A stretch of 64,000 bases of DNA from Candidatus Manganitrophus morganii (GCA_021651055.1 JAJHOH010000001.1:3224001-3288000); one strand, 5' to 3'; counted from the first letter of the stretch, positions 18,408 to 26,423 are shown. Notes: generated by a model from the sequence alone, not told the origin. Made by a program: numbers and translations.

Positions 18408-18794
18408 ATGGCGCACAGTCCCGGTTTTCTCAAGCTGGTCGAGGAGGCGAAAAAACGGATTAAAGAGTGCACGATTGCGGAAGTGAAGGGGAGGTTGGAG
18501 GCGGAAAGGCCGTTTCACTTCATCGATGTCCGGGAGGACCACGAATGGGGGAAGGATCACGCGGCCGGCGCAAGGCACCTGGGGCGGGGAATTTTGGAGC
18601 GGGATATTGAAGGATTGATCCCCGATAAGAAGGCAGAGATCGTCGTCTACTGCGGGGGAGGGTATCGGTCGGCTCTGGCGGCCGACAACCTGCAGAAGAT
18701 GGGATATACGAATGTGGTGTCGATGGACGGGGGGATCAAAGCATGGCGAGCGGCGGGGTATCCGATGGAGAAGCAAGATGGATCGGTCAATTAG
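18408..18794 (+). CDS. Rhodanese-like domain protein (128 aa)
   Basis: A single-domain rhodanese, the family that carries sulfane sulfur on a loop cysteine. Motifs in order are FHFIDVREDHEWGKDHAAGA, the active-site loop YCGGGYRSA with the catalytic Cys, and MDGGIKAWRAAGYP near the C-terminus. AAAGGAG precedes ATG 18408, which is preferred to a start 30 bases upstream. There is no signal peptide, so it acts in the cytosol. It could supply sulfur to the DsrE/F/H-like trio or to NfuA-linked Fe-S assembly, but neither is adjacent, so this is conjecture. Confidence 0.9.
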   Translation: MAHSPGFLKLVEEAKKRIKECTIAEVKGRLEAERPFHFIDVREDHEWGKDHAAGARHLGRGILERDIEGLIPDKKAEIVVYCGGGYRSALAADNLQKMGYTNVVSMDGGIKAWRAAGYPMEKQDGSVN

Positions 18795-18863
18795 GAATCG
18801 TTCCATGAGGAATGAAGAATCAAAGTCAAAAGTCCCAGGTTTTTAATTCCTAATTCGTAATTG
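18795..18863. repeat. Intergenic AATTAGGAATT-type repeat
   Basis: The spacer between two convergent genes is framed by ATTAGGAATC on the left and AATTCCTAATTCGTAATTGTC on the right, forming an imperfect inverted repeat. The same words occur at 34085-34177. Confidence 0.5.
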
Positions 18864-20108
18864 TCACTTGCTGAACGGGACAATCTCAAATTTCAGCTTC
18901 CGGTGGGCTTCTCGGAGGGCGGCTTCGACCTGTTCAGCTTGCGGGGCGTGGGCAAAGATAAAGCCGAGGTAGCGTCTTCCTTCCGGAAGGGGGATCACCT
19001 TCTGTTTGCGGTGGATCGTGATCTTTACATCGACGATCCCCGGCACCTTTTTCGCCTCTTCGACTCCTTGATAATTGAGCAACGTTCCCGCGGCCGGGAT
19101 CGGGATCATCATCACCCCGGCGGCGGGGCGCTCCCGCTCGAGCGATTCGATCGGCATGCCGAGGGCATGGCGAAGGATGATCTCTTCCAAGGTGAGGCCG
19201 ACGCCGAATCGAAGCGCGCGGGAGCAGATCCCGCCGATCGATCGGGCGGCCAATTCAATGATCCAGGGGCCTCTCTCATTGACCCGAAGCTCGGCATGAA
19301 TCGGCCCCTCCTTCAACCCGAGCGCCGCCGCGGCCCGGCCGGTGCATTCGGTGATCGCCTCTTGCATCGAGGGGGGGAGGCGCGAGGGGGTCACATAAAT
19401 TGTCTCCTCGAAGAAAGGCCCATCGAGCGGGTCGGGCTTATCGAAGAGCGCCAAGGCCGAAAGATGTCCTTCCCGAAGCAGTCCTTCCAGCGCGACCTCT
19501 TTTCCCGGTATAAAATCCTCGACCAAAATCTGCTTGGCGGCATCGCCGCCGAGGCGTTTTACCTCCGGCTCTTTTAGAATGCGGCTCAACCAATAAAAAG
19601 CGGCGACAAACTCATCGGGATGATTCGCCCGGATCACGCCGCGGCTGGCGGAGAGAAAGGTCGGCTTCAAGACGCAAGGATAAAAGACCTTTTGTGAAAG
19701 GACCTCCGGCGGATCGTCGGTCGAGAAGAGCTGGAACGGAGGGGTCGGGAGCGAGGCGGCGGTCAAGACCTCGCGGAGGCGATGTTTGTCCTTTGCGGCG
19801 GCGGTCGCCGAGACCGGGTTGTAGGGGAGCGAGAGCGCTTCCGAGATCGTTGCGGCCAGAACGATCGACTCTTCATCGGCCGACACAACAGCATCGATCG
19901 GATGATCCTTGGCGAAGTCGGCCACTTTTTCGGCGGCCCCTTTTAAATCGGCGAAATCGAGGGTGATCGTTTTTCCGGGGACGACCGATTCGAGGGCCTG
20001 CCGCTCATTCGAGCCGACGACGACCGCCACGCCGAGGCGCTCCGCGGCAATGAGAAAGTCGGCCGCGCGATACGACGTGCTCGGGAGAAGGAGAAGAAGC
20101 CGTTTCAT
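18864..20108 (-). CDS. ATP-grasp domain protein (414 aa)
   Basis: A carboxylate-amine/thiol ligase-type ATP-grasp enzyme. The N-terminal about 100 residues form a pre-ATP-grasp Rossmann domain (MKRLLLLLPSTSYRAADFLI). The middle part shows the ATP-grasp segments CVLKPTFLSASRGVIRA, ILVEDFIPGKEVALEGLL and the metal-binding stretch HAELRVNERGPWIIELAAR-S-IGG. The C-terminus is like that of biotin carboxylase-type or L-amino-acid ligase-type members. The acid and amine substrates are not predictable from sequence. It lies upstream of no obvious pathway gene. The stop is near the AT-rich repeat that separates it from the rhodanese gene. Confidence 0.85.
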   Translation of the reverse strand: MKRLLLLLPSTSYRAADFLIAAERLGVAVVVGSNERQALESVVPGKTITLDFADLKGAAEKVADFAKDHPIDAVVSADEESIVLAATISEALSLPYNPVSATAAAKDKHRLREVLTAASLPTPPFQLFSTDDPPEVLSQKVFYPCVLKPTFLSASRGVIRANHPDEFVAAFYWLSRILKEPEVKRLGGDAAKQILVEDFIPGKEVALEGLLREGHLSALALFDKPDPLDGPFFEETIYVTPSRLPPSMQEAITECTGRAAAALGLKEGPIHAELRVNERGPWIIELAARSIGGICSRALRFGVGLTLEEIILRHALGMPIESLERERPAAGVMMIPIPAAGTLLNYQGVEEAKKVPGIVDVKITIHRKQKVIPLPEGRRYLGFIFAHAPQAEQVEAALREAHRKLKFEIVPFSK

Positions 20109-20249
20109 GGAACCCTCCGAAAAATGAGGGGAGAGCTTGGGAACGGATGATGGTTGATTGTGTGATGCCCCGGCTTGGTTCGGCCGAAGCGGGCCGTCCG
20201 ACCCAGGCCGTTCATTTTCGTTGGGTTGGAACTGGAGCAGGGAGAGTCG

Positions 20250-20867
20250 TTATTTTCCGGGGGTGTAATAAGGATTGGTCCCGCCGGCATGATCGGTGAC
20301 ATCAACCACATCTTTGATTTCGGGAATCGCTTTCTTGATCGCGACGACGACGCCTTGCTTGAGCGTGACATTGGACATCCCGCAACCCTGGCAGCCCCCT
20401 CCCAGCCGAATGTAGGCGATCTCCTCCTTCACATCGACCAAGGTGATATACCCTCCGTGCGCGGCCACGCCAGGATTGATCTCGGTTTCGATGACCTGTT
20501 GGACCGCTTTCGCTTGGGGACTCTCCAAATTGGGGGGGGTCGCCGGCGTCGCCGGTTTCGATTCGATGACCTTGGGATTATCGACCTTAAAGCCGGTCTG
20601 CTGGAGGCCGGTGATGAAGTCGATCTTCACATCTTCGAGAAGGTTCGCATGGCGCGACTCCATGAATAACTTAATTCCATCGACTTCGACCACCGTGTCG
20701 CTCAACTCCGTTTTTCCCTGCTCAACGAAGGCAAGGGCATACTCCGGGCTCGGGGAGATCGACTTGACCACCAGCCGGAGTCCTTCGATCTTCTTCCCAT
20801 GGTTGGTTTCTTGATCTTGCTTCAGGACGGCGATTCTCTTCTTTGCAATCTCGGTTATCTGGATCAT
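20250..20867 (-). CDS. nfuA: NfuA-type Fe-S cluster carrier (205 aa)
   Basis: NfuA delivers 4Fe-4S clusters to client enzymes. The N-terminal about 100 residues are an A-type (HesB/IscA-like) domain, here without the usual cysteines, as known for NfuA. The C-terminal NifU domain has the bridging motif CQGC in RLGGGCQGCGMSNVTL. AAGGAG lies upstream of ATG 20867; the open frame continues much further but without coding character. Radical SAM, TusD-like and other Fe-S or sulfur proteins in the window could be clients. Neighbouring gene spacing suggests a separate transcript, reading away from the promoter region of the surface-protein locus. Confidence 0.9.
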   Translation of the reverse strand: MIQITEIAKKRIAVLKQDQETNHGKKIEGLRLVVKSISPSPEYALAFVEQGKTELSDTVVEVDGIKLFMESRHANLLEDVKIDFITGLQQTGFKVDNPKVIESKPATPATPPNLESPQAKAVQQVIETEINPGVAAHGGYITLVDVKEEIAYIRLGGGCQGCGMSNVTLKQGVVVAIKKAIPEIKDVVDVTDHAGGTNPYYTPGK

Positions 20868-21199
20868 TTTTGGATCGATCTCCTTCTTGACGTTCCTAAG
20901 AAGCCTCAATTGATTATTAGGCCGATAATACCATAGTTCGGACCCCTTTGACAGCCCCAAAATGCGTCTACGAAACAGGCGATCAGAGGGCGCCCGGGTG
21001 CGATTGCCTACTTGAAGATTCGAATAAGAATGAATGGCCGCTACGGAAAAGCGCGTGGAAGGAAAGTAAGAGATGTTGCGCTTCTGTTTCGACGACCGCG
21101 CATGATTTGAAGCGAGTACAATATGAACTTGCTGAAACTCCGAGAGAAGATTTCTTGTGATCTGGAATACACACCTCCTCACGTAAGGTGAGTGTCCGA
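20868..21199. other. Intergenic region upstream of nfuA and of the first riboswitch promoter
   Basis: About 330 bases between two divergent transcripts. The nfuA promoter is probably here, reading left. I see no convincing gene or structured RNA; frames present have no Shine-Dalgarno and no recognisable protein. Confidence 0.4.
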
Positions 21200-21228
21200 T
21201 TGACAGTGAACAAATCGGATGATATAAA
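21200..21228 (+). promoter_or_regulatory. Near-consensus sigma-70 promoter for the first riboswitch locus
   Basis: TTGACA at 21200-21205, exactly 17 bases, then TATAAA at 21223-21228. Transcription would start near 21235, about 40 bases before the first aptamer. This is one of the best promoters in the window, and it suggests that control is at the RNA level rather than by weak initiation. Confidence 0.85.
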
Positions 21229-21275
21229 CTCCGGCAACAACATCATCATACAAGGCAATTGAAATATTCGTTCAT

Positions 21276-21371
21276 CCTTTGCTCAGAGCAAACTCTCCGA
21301 AAGGAGAGGGCGCAGAGCAACGGGGCTAAAGAAGAGACACTCCTCTTCCATGCCCGCCGAGCCGCCAAAGG
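21276..21371 (+). promoter_or_regulatory. GEMM-I riboswitch aptamer, copy 1 (predicted 3',3'-cGAMP-binding, GEMM-Ib)
   Basis: The conserved GEMM-I core is present: CTCAGAGCAAAC, a stem CTCTCC-GAAA-GGAGAG with GAAA tetraloop, GGCGCAGAGC and GGGGCTAAA (tetraloop receptor). A second short arm (GAAGAG / CTCTTC) follows, and the closing stem is CCTTTG / CAAAGG with GCTC / GAGC. Aligned on the V. cholerae Vc2 aptamer, A18 is position 21285 and the nucleotide equivalent to G20 is A at 21287. In established work A at this position characterises the 3',3'-cGAMP-binding subclass. The 3' strand of the closing stem is also the 5' arm of the next terminator. Confidence 0.88.
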
Positions 21372-21394
21372 GAATCCCGTTGGCGGCTTTTTTA
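21361..21394 (+). terminator. Terminator of riboswitch copy 1 (expression platform)
   Basis: GCCGCCAA / TTGGCGGC hairpin followed by TTTTTTATTT. Its 5' arm overlaps CAAAGG, the 3' strand of the aptamer closing stem. Ligand binding should hide it and permit read-through (ON switch). Confidence 0.88.
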
Positions 21395-21451
21395 TTTGCG
21401 ATTGCGTGTGATCGCGGGGATGAGCGAATGAGCGGTCCTGTTTCAATCTGA

Positions 21452-21643
21452 CCTTTGCTCAGAGCAAACCCATCGAAAGGTGGGGACGCAGAGCAACGGG
21501 GCTAAAGAAAGGGTGTAGGGGGTAGGGTATAGGGGGTAGTGAGAGGGGATAGGGTTTGGATTTTCTACACCCTACACCCTGGTTTATCACACCCGATACC
21601 CTTTCCTCTTCGCCTTCTTCCATGCCCGCCGAGCCGCCAAAGG
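21452..21643 (+). promoter_or_regulatory. GEMM-I riboswitch aptamer, copy 2 (predicted cGAMP-binding, with about 100-base arm extension)
   Basis: The same core as copy 1, with A at the Vc2-G20 position (21463). The GAAA stem is CCCATC-GAAA-GGTGGG, compensatory relative to copy 1, so the stem is supported by covariation. The second arm is enlarged by about 100 bases: GAAAGGGT pairs with ACCCTTTC, and the interior holds GGGTGTAGGG-type repeats facing CTACACCCTACACCCTG. The closing stem CCTTTG / CAAAGG is the same as in copy 1. It lies 81 bases after copy 1, in tandem and before the same gene. Confidence 0.87.
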
Positions 21644-21666
21644 ATTTTCTATTTGGCGGCTTTTTT
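21633..21666 (+). terminator. Terminator of riboswitch copy 2
   Basis: GCCGCCAAA / TTTGGCGGC then TTTTTTATTT. The AAAGGAGG ribosome site of the downstream gene begins only a few bases later, so read-through is needed to transcribe the gene. Confidence 0.88.
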
Positions 21667-21687
21667 ATTTGGAAAAGGAGGTCCATT

Positions 21688-24354
21688 GTGAGTGACGCTA
21701 AGAAGGTTGGCCTGATCTTTGGTGTCTTCATTTTTTCTTTTCTCTTTTTTAGCACGACCGTTTTTGCCGGGGATGCAACGTTGACATGGAACACGAACAC
21801 AGAGGCCGATCTGGCCGGCTATCGCGTTTATTTCGGGACCGCTTCACGGACATATGGGCCTTCGATCAATGTCGGTAAGGCGACATCGTACACCCTTACC
21901 GGCCTTGCCAACCGAACCCATTTTTTCGCTGTGACCGCCTATGACACCGCCGGGAATGAAAGCGCTTTCTCCGTCGAAGTGTCGAAGAGTATCACCACCC
22001 CCGATACGGTGACCCCGGTGCTCTCCAGCATCAACGCGGGGAGCATTGCCGCCAACAGCGCGGTGATTACATGGGGAACCAATGAGCCGACCGATACGCA
22101 GGTGCAGTACGGCACAACGACTTCTTATGGCTCATCCACGACGCGGGTGACCACCTTGGTCACAGTCCATAGCCAAACCTTAACGGGTCTGCTCCCCTCG
22201 ACCCTTTATCACTACCGGGTATTGAGCCGAGATGCCGCCGGCAATCTCGCAACTTCGCTGGACAACACTTTTACCACCCCCGCCCCCGCACCTCCCCCTT
22301 CCTCTTCCACGCCGGCGACGGTGAGGTTGAGTCCGGCGGCCGACACCTTCTTGAATGTGGATACCTCGGCCAACAGCACCTCGACGACACTGAACACCTA
22401 CACCTGGCCTGCGAACCGGATCGCCAACGCGGTGTTGATGAAGTTTGCTTTGAGTACCCTTCCGGCCGGGGCCGTGATCCAGAGCGCGACGTTGAATCTG
22501 GCGCTGGTGGAGAGCGATACCACGTCCGATGCTACCTATAATGTTGCGGTGCACAAGCTGATCAACCGGAACCCCGATCTGACGCGAGCCACCGGTGCTA
22601 CCTACGACGGCACCAACGCTTGGGCGGCGAACAGCTGCTGTAATAATAATTATCCGCTGGCGCAGGCCGACATCTCGGCGGCCTACGATACCGAGGCGAT
22701 CAACAAGACATTGGGAAATAAAGTGTGGGACATCACCGCGATGGTGCGGGAGTGGATGAGCAGCCCTGCGAGTAACTTCGGGCTGCTGGTCAACTCCGAT
22801 GCCACCAAAGGGGCCGACCGCTACCGCACCTTTGCCAGCATGGAGCATCCGACCGCAAACCTTCGGCCGTATCTGAGCATCACTTATTCAGCATCCACTG
22901 CGGATACGTCGGCGCCGACGGCGCCGACGGGCCTGACGGCGACGGCCGCTTCCTCCAGTCAAATCAACCTTTCTTGGAATGTGTCCACCGATAACGTCGG
23001 CGTCACCGGTTATCGAATCTATCGCAACGGCACCCAGGTGGGGACGACGACCTTGCGGAATTACTCGAATGCCGGTTTAGCGGCCGACACAGCCTACAGC
23101 TACACTGTCGCAGCGTACGATGCGGCGGGGAACCTGTCGGCCCAGAGCGCCGCGGTGAGTACAAGGACGCTGCCGCCGCCGGACACGACCGCGCCGGTGA
23201 TCTCGGGAATCCTGGCGGGGAGTATCACTGCCAACGGGGCCCTGATCAGTTGGAGCACCAATGAGCCGGCCGACACCCAGGTGGAGTACGGGACAACGAC
23301 CGCGTATGGGACTTCTACCCCGATTGTCTCCACTCTGGTCACGGCGCATTCCCAGGTGCTGACCGGACTGAATCCCGCCACCACCTATCAATATCGGGTG
23401 AAGAGCAAAGATGCCGCCGGTAATCTGGCGGCCTCCGGAAATGGGACCTTCACGACCGCCCCGCTCCCGGATACAACAGCCCCCTCTGTTCCACAGGGTG
23501 TTGCAGCGAGCATCCTCTCGGCGATCCAGATCAATCTTTCCTGGAGCGCTTCGACCGATAATGTCGGGGTGGCAGGCTATCGGGTTTATCGAAACGGGGT
23601 TCAGGTGGGAACGACCGCAACCCCAGGCTACTCGGACACGGGTCTGTTGGCCGCGACATTGTACAGCTACCGGGTCGCGGCTTATGATGCGGCGGGGAAC
23701 GTCTCGGCGCAGTCTTCCGCCATCAATGCAACCACCGCCCTGCTTTCTCCCCCCCCCTCTTCCACGCCGGCGACGGTGAGGTTGAGTCCGGCGGCCGACA
23801 CCTTCTTGAATGTGGATACCTCGGCCAACAGCACCTCGACGACACTGAACACCTACACCTGGCCTGCGAACCGGATCGCCAACGCGGTGTTGATGAAGTT
23901 TGCTTTGAGTACCCTTCCGGCCGGGGCCGTGATCCAGAGCGCGACGTTGAATCTGGCGCTGGTGGAGAGCGATACCACGTCCGATGCTACCTATAATGTT
24001 GCGGTGCACAAGCTGATCAACCGGAACCCCGATCTGACGCGAGCCACCGGTGCTACCTACGACGGCACCAACGCTTGGGCGGCGAACAGCTGCTGTAATA
24101 ATAATTATCCGCTGGCGCAGGCCGACATCTCGGCGGCCTACGATACCGAGGCGATCAACAAGACATTGGGAAATAAAGTGTGGGACATCACCGCGATGGT
24201 GCGGGAGTGGATGAGCAGCCCTGCGAGTAACTTCGGGCTGCTGGTCAACTCCGATGCGACCAAAGGGGCCGATCGATACCGCACCTTCGCCAGCATGGAG
24301 CATCCGACCGCAAACCTTCGGCCGTATCTGAGCGTCACCTATACGCTTCCGTAG
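21688..24354 (+). CDS. Large exported fibronectin type III / DNRLRE surface protein (888 aa)
   Basis: AAGGAGG precedes GTG 21688, and a signal peptide follows (KKVGLIFGVFIFSFLFFSTT, cleavage near VFAG). Predicted domains in order: FN3 (about 28-110); a purple-acid-phosphatase-like FN3 (about 112-195, ending YHYRVLSRDAAGNLAT); a DNRLRE domain (about 205-400, SPAADTFLNVDTS...GLLVNSDATKGADRYRTF); FN3; PAP-like FN3; FN3; and a second DNRLRE domain to the C-terminus. Both DNRLRE copies contain a vicinal Cys pair (NSCCNNN). No catalytic motif, LPXTG or PEP-CTERM tail is seen. FN3 arrays are common in secreted glycan-binding or adhesive proteins. The gene is controlled by two tandem riboswitches, and a paralogue lies at 26863-30612. 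Confidence 0.88.
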   Translation: MSDAKKVGLIFGVFIFSFLFFSTTVFAGDATLTWNTNTEADLAGYRVYFGTASRTYGPSINVGKATSYTLTGLANRTHFFAVTAYDTAGNESAFSVEVSKSITTPDTVTPVLSSINAGSIAANSAVITWGTNEPTDTQVQYGTTTSYGSSTTRVTTLVTVHSQTLTGLLPSTLYHYRVLSRDAAGNLATSLDNTFTTPAPAPPPSSSTPATVRLSPAADTFLNVDTSANSTSTTLNTYTWPANRIANAVLMKFALSTLPAGAVIQSATLNLALVESDTTSDATYNVAVHKLINRNPDLTRATGATYDGTNAWAANSCCNNNYPLAQADISAAYDTEAINKTLGNKVWDITAMVREWMSSPASNFGLLVNSDATKGADRYRTFASMEHPTANLRPYLSITYSASTADTSAPTAPTGLTATAASSSQINLSWNVSTDNVGVTGYRIYRNGTQVGTTTLRNYSNAGLAADTAYSYTVAAYDAAGNLSAQSAAVSTRTLPPPDTTAPVISGILAGSITANGALISWSTNEPADTQVEYGTTTAYGTSTPIVSTLVTAHSQVLTGLNPATTYQYRVKSKDAAGNLAASGNGTFTTAPLPDTTAPSVPQGVAASILSAIQINLSWSASTDNVGVAGYRVYRNGVQVGTTATPGYSDTGLLAATLYSYRVAAYDAAGNVSAQSSAINATTALLSPPPSSTPATVRLSPAADTFLNVDTSANSTSTTLNTYTWPANRIANAVLMKFALSTLPAGAVIQSATLNLALVESDTTSDATYNVAVHKLINRNPDLTRATGATYDGTNAWAANSCCNNNYPLAQADISAAYDTEAINKTLGNKVWDITAMVREWMSSPASNFGLLVNSDATKGADRYRTFASMEHPTANLRPYLSVTYTLP
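22301..22802 (+). repeat. Near-perfect 500-base internal repeat, copy A (DNRLRE domain)
   Basis: Appears base-for-base identical to 23756-24257, offset 1455 bases; mismatches begin at 22803. It encodes the first DNRLRE domain. Confidence 0.9.
23756..24257 (+). repeat. Near-perfect 500-base internal repeat, copy B (DNRLRE domain)
   Basis: Second copy of the same sequence, encoding the C-terminal DNRLRE domain. Downstream codons then diverge (GCG for GCC, GATCGA for GACCGC). Confidence 0.9.
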
Positions 24355-24420
24355 AAGCGAGAAGGTTGCTGTCGCTGTTCAGGGGAGGGCCAGATCCTCT
24401 GGAAGAAACGCGCGGCAAGG

Positions 24421-24470
24421 GGGACCGGGTGGAACGGATTGAGCGACTAGATCCTGATCCACCCGGTCCC
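24421..24470. terminator. Long inverted repeat, probable convergent terminator
   Basis: GGGACCGGGTGGA (24421-24433) and TCCACCCGGTCCC (24458-24470) form a perfect 13-bp stem with a 24-base loop. There is no strong T-run, so termination is less certain. It overlaps the last codons of the minus-strand binding-protein gene. Confidence 0.5.
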
Positions 24471-25379
24471 TTCATGGCCGAATCGAAACCGGTCGGGATG
24501 GAAGATCTCGGCCAAGATCTCAAGCGACTCGGCAAGGCGGGGACCGGGACGGTTGAAGTACTGATTCCCGTCGAGCAGATAAACCTGTTTCTCGCGGACG
24601 GCTTTCAACGCCGGCCAGGCAGGATGTCCGGTCAACGCGGGAAGCTCCTTCCGGGTCCGCGGAATGTCGAATCCGCACGGTAAGACGAGAAGGACATCGG
24701 GATCGGCTTGAATAAGCGCTTCCCAGGTCATCCAGGGAGAGTGCTTCCCCGCTTCTCCGAAAAGGTTGGTCCCGCCCGCCATCCCGATCAACTCAGGCAT
24801 CCAGTTTCCCCCGGCCATCAGCGGATCGATCCATTCGATGGCCGCGGCGCGCGGCCTCACCGCAAGCCGTTCGTTTTTCTTTGCAATGACCGCTATCCGC
24901 TCCTGCAACTGTTGCACAAGGGCGCGGCCTCGCTCGGAAACCCCCATCGCGTCGGCGACCCGCCGAATGTCGGCCCAAATATCGGAGAGAGAATTCGGGG
25001 CGAGCGGAATGAGAGTGGGGGTTGCTTCTGCCGCGGCGCCGGGGGTGATCCACTCCCGGAGCGCCTGCTCGACCTCCTTCAGGCTGACCGCGCAGACCTC
25101 GCATTGGGTTTGCGTGATAATGTGGGTCGGGCGGAGCTGCATGAGAAGATCGGCGTCCACCCGGTAAATACTCAACGCCTGTTGCAAAAGTCCTTTGACC
25201 CGCCGGTCGATCTCGCCGCTGGTCCCCTCGGTGGCGAATTTCGGCGCCGTGCAGACCGGCAGGCGCGAAACCGAGAGGGGATAGTCGCATTCATGAGACC
25301 GGCCGATCAGTTGATCTTCCAAACCAAGCGCGCACACAATTTCGGTGCTGCTGGCAATCAATGAAACAATTCGATTCAT
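24447..25379 (-). CDS. BtuF-like cobalamin/siderophore-type binding protein without signal peptide (310 aa)
   Basis: A PF01497-type periplasmic-binding-protein fold of the BtuF branch: MNRIVSLIASSTEIVCALGL, the RSHECDYP motif, RPTHIITQTQCEVCAVS and GGTNLFGEAGKHSPWMTWEA. Members bind cobalamin, usually in the periplasm for the BtuCD transporter. Here the fold starts at residue 3, with no signal peptide or lipobox, so it appears cytosolic. It directly follows the DUF72 gene; the stop and start abut (TGA then ATG), so the two are co-translated. There is no btuCD nearby. A role in intracellular cobalamin handling is possible, and nrdJ and the B12 radical SAM enzyme would be users; this is inference. 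Confidence 0.85.
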   Translation of the reverse strand: MNRIVSLIASSTEIVCALGLEDQLIGRSHECDYPLSVSRLPVCTAPKFATEGTSGEIDRRVKGLLQQALSIYRVDADLLMQLRPTHIITQTQCEVCAVSLKEVEQALREWITPGAAAEATPTLIPLAPNSLSDIWADIRRVADAMGVSERGRALVQQLQERIAVIAKKNERLAVRPRAAAIEWIDPLMAGGNWMPELIGMAGGTNLFGEAGKHSPWMTWEALIQADPDVLLVLPCGFDIPRTRKELPALTGHPAWPALKAVREKQVYLLDGNQYFNRPGPRLAESLEILAEIFHPDRFRFGHEGTGWIRI

Positions 25380-26132
25380 TCAGGCCGCCTCCCGTTGGAG
25401 AAGTGATGTCAGTGATTTCCGAAGCGTTTGCGCGTTCCTCGGCGCGTGCGCGCCGGTGTCATTGTTGAAATAAGCATAGATCGCTTTTCCCGACCGGGCT
25501 TCTTTAGCAAGCCAGGCCGCCCAGTCGCGCAGCGCCCGATCGGAGTAGGCCCCTTGATAATGACCGTCGGCCCCGTGAAATCGGGCGTAAACGAACGGGC
25601 CAACCGTCTCCCGCGGGGCGGCCGATTCGTGATGGTCATGAATGCACATCGCCACCCCTTTTGCCTCCATCGCCCGGAAGATCTCATCGGTATACCAGGT
25701 TGGATCTCGAAATTCAACCACTTGCAGCGGGTGGTCCGGGAGGGCCTCCAAAAAGTCGAAGAGTCGCCGCGCGTTCCGTTTTAAATGAGGAGGGAGTTGA
25801 TAAAGGACGGGGCCGAGCTTCGGTCCAAGAAGTCGGGACCGGCTCCAGAAGCGGTGGAGCGGGTCGGCGGGATCTTTCAGCCTTTTGATGTGGGTCAGAT
25901 ATCGGCTGGCTTTCACCGCATAGAGAAAATGATCGGGGACCCGATCGCGCCATTCGGAAAAACTTTTTTCGCTCGGAAGCCGGTAGAAGCTGTTGTTGAT
26001 CTCGACGGTGTCGAATTGCGAGGCGTAATAGTCGAGCCATTTTTTCTGAGGGAGCGATGAGGGGTAGAAGCTCCCTTTCCAATGACGATATTGCCAGCCG
26101 GAACATCCGACACGAACCGCTTGTGCTTGCAT
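25380..26132 (-). CDS. DUF72 (YecE-like) protein (250 aa)
   Basis: A TIM-barrel-like DUF72 protein. Characteristic segments are VRVGCSGWQYRHWKGSFYP, FDTVEINNSFYRLPSEKSFS, AVKASRYLTHIKRL, LGPVLYQLPPHLKRN, VVEFRDPTWY and the C-terminal YAYFNNDTGAHAPRNA. I choose ATG 26132, preceded by AAGGAGG; an upstream in-frame start lacks this. The family is widespread and its biochemical function is not established. It is fused in operon with the BtuF-like gene. Confidence 0.92.
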   Translation of the reverse strand: MQAQAVRVGCSGWQYRHWKGSFYPSSLPQKKWLDYYASQFDTVEINNSFYRLPSEKSFSEWRDRVPDHFLYAVKASRYLTHIKRLKDPADPLHRFWSRSRLLGPKLGPVLYQLPPHLKRNARRLFDFLEALPDHPLQVVEFRDPTWYTDEIFRAMEAKGVAMCIHDHHESAAPRETVGPFVYARFHGADGHYQGAYSDRALRDWAAWLAKEARSGKAIYAYFNNDTGAHAPRNAQTLRKSLTSLLQREAA

Positions 26133-26357
26133 AACCCTCCTTCCTTTCTCCTCGTGAAGCAACGCTTGGGATCGAAGCTCGATCACCTCATTCTAGAACA
26201 ACGGCGTTCATGAAGGCAATGAGGGGAGGGGCCGCGCGGAGCGTCGATCCAATCCGAATCGCCCACGGGTGATCTGTCTCTACAGAGCCGATTTCGGTAT
26301 CGGCCCTTTGAAGGAAATCGAAAGCTGAATAATTTTTCGTCGAGTGTGGAAAACTGA
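26133..26357. other. Intergenic region between DUF72 gene and the second riboswitch promoter
   Basis: About 225 bases. It should contain the divergent promoter of the DUF72 operon, which I cannot place. A small hairpin CCGAT-TTCGGT-ATCGG near 26290 lacks a T-run. No gene is seen. Confidence 0.4.
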
Positions 26358-26387
26358 TTGACTCTTAAATTTTAAATGTGTTATATA
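26358..26387 (+). promoter_or_regulatory. Sigma-70-type promoter for the second riboswitch locus
   Basis: TTGACT at 26358-26363, 18 bases, then TATATA at 26382-26387. Transcription would start near 26394, about 60 bases ahead of the third aptamer. Confidence 0.65.
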
Positions 26388-26399
26388 ACCTCTTATCGA

Positions 26400-26423
26400 C
26401 GTATACCATATATGCTGTATACG
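26400..26423. promoter_or_regulatory. Inverted repeat CGTATAC / GTATACG near the transcription start
   Basis: Two 7-base arms separated by 10 bases, just after the predicted start. It may be a protein-binding site or only a 5' hairpin. Confidence 0.35.

Noticed and set aside
22301-24257. The 500-base duplicates as an insertion sequence
   Set aside because: They are in frame, encode a conserved extracellular domain and have no transposase or terminal inverted repeats.
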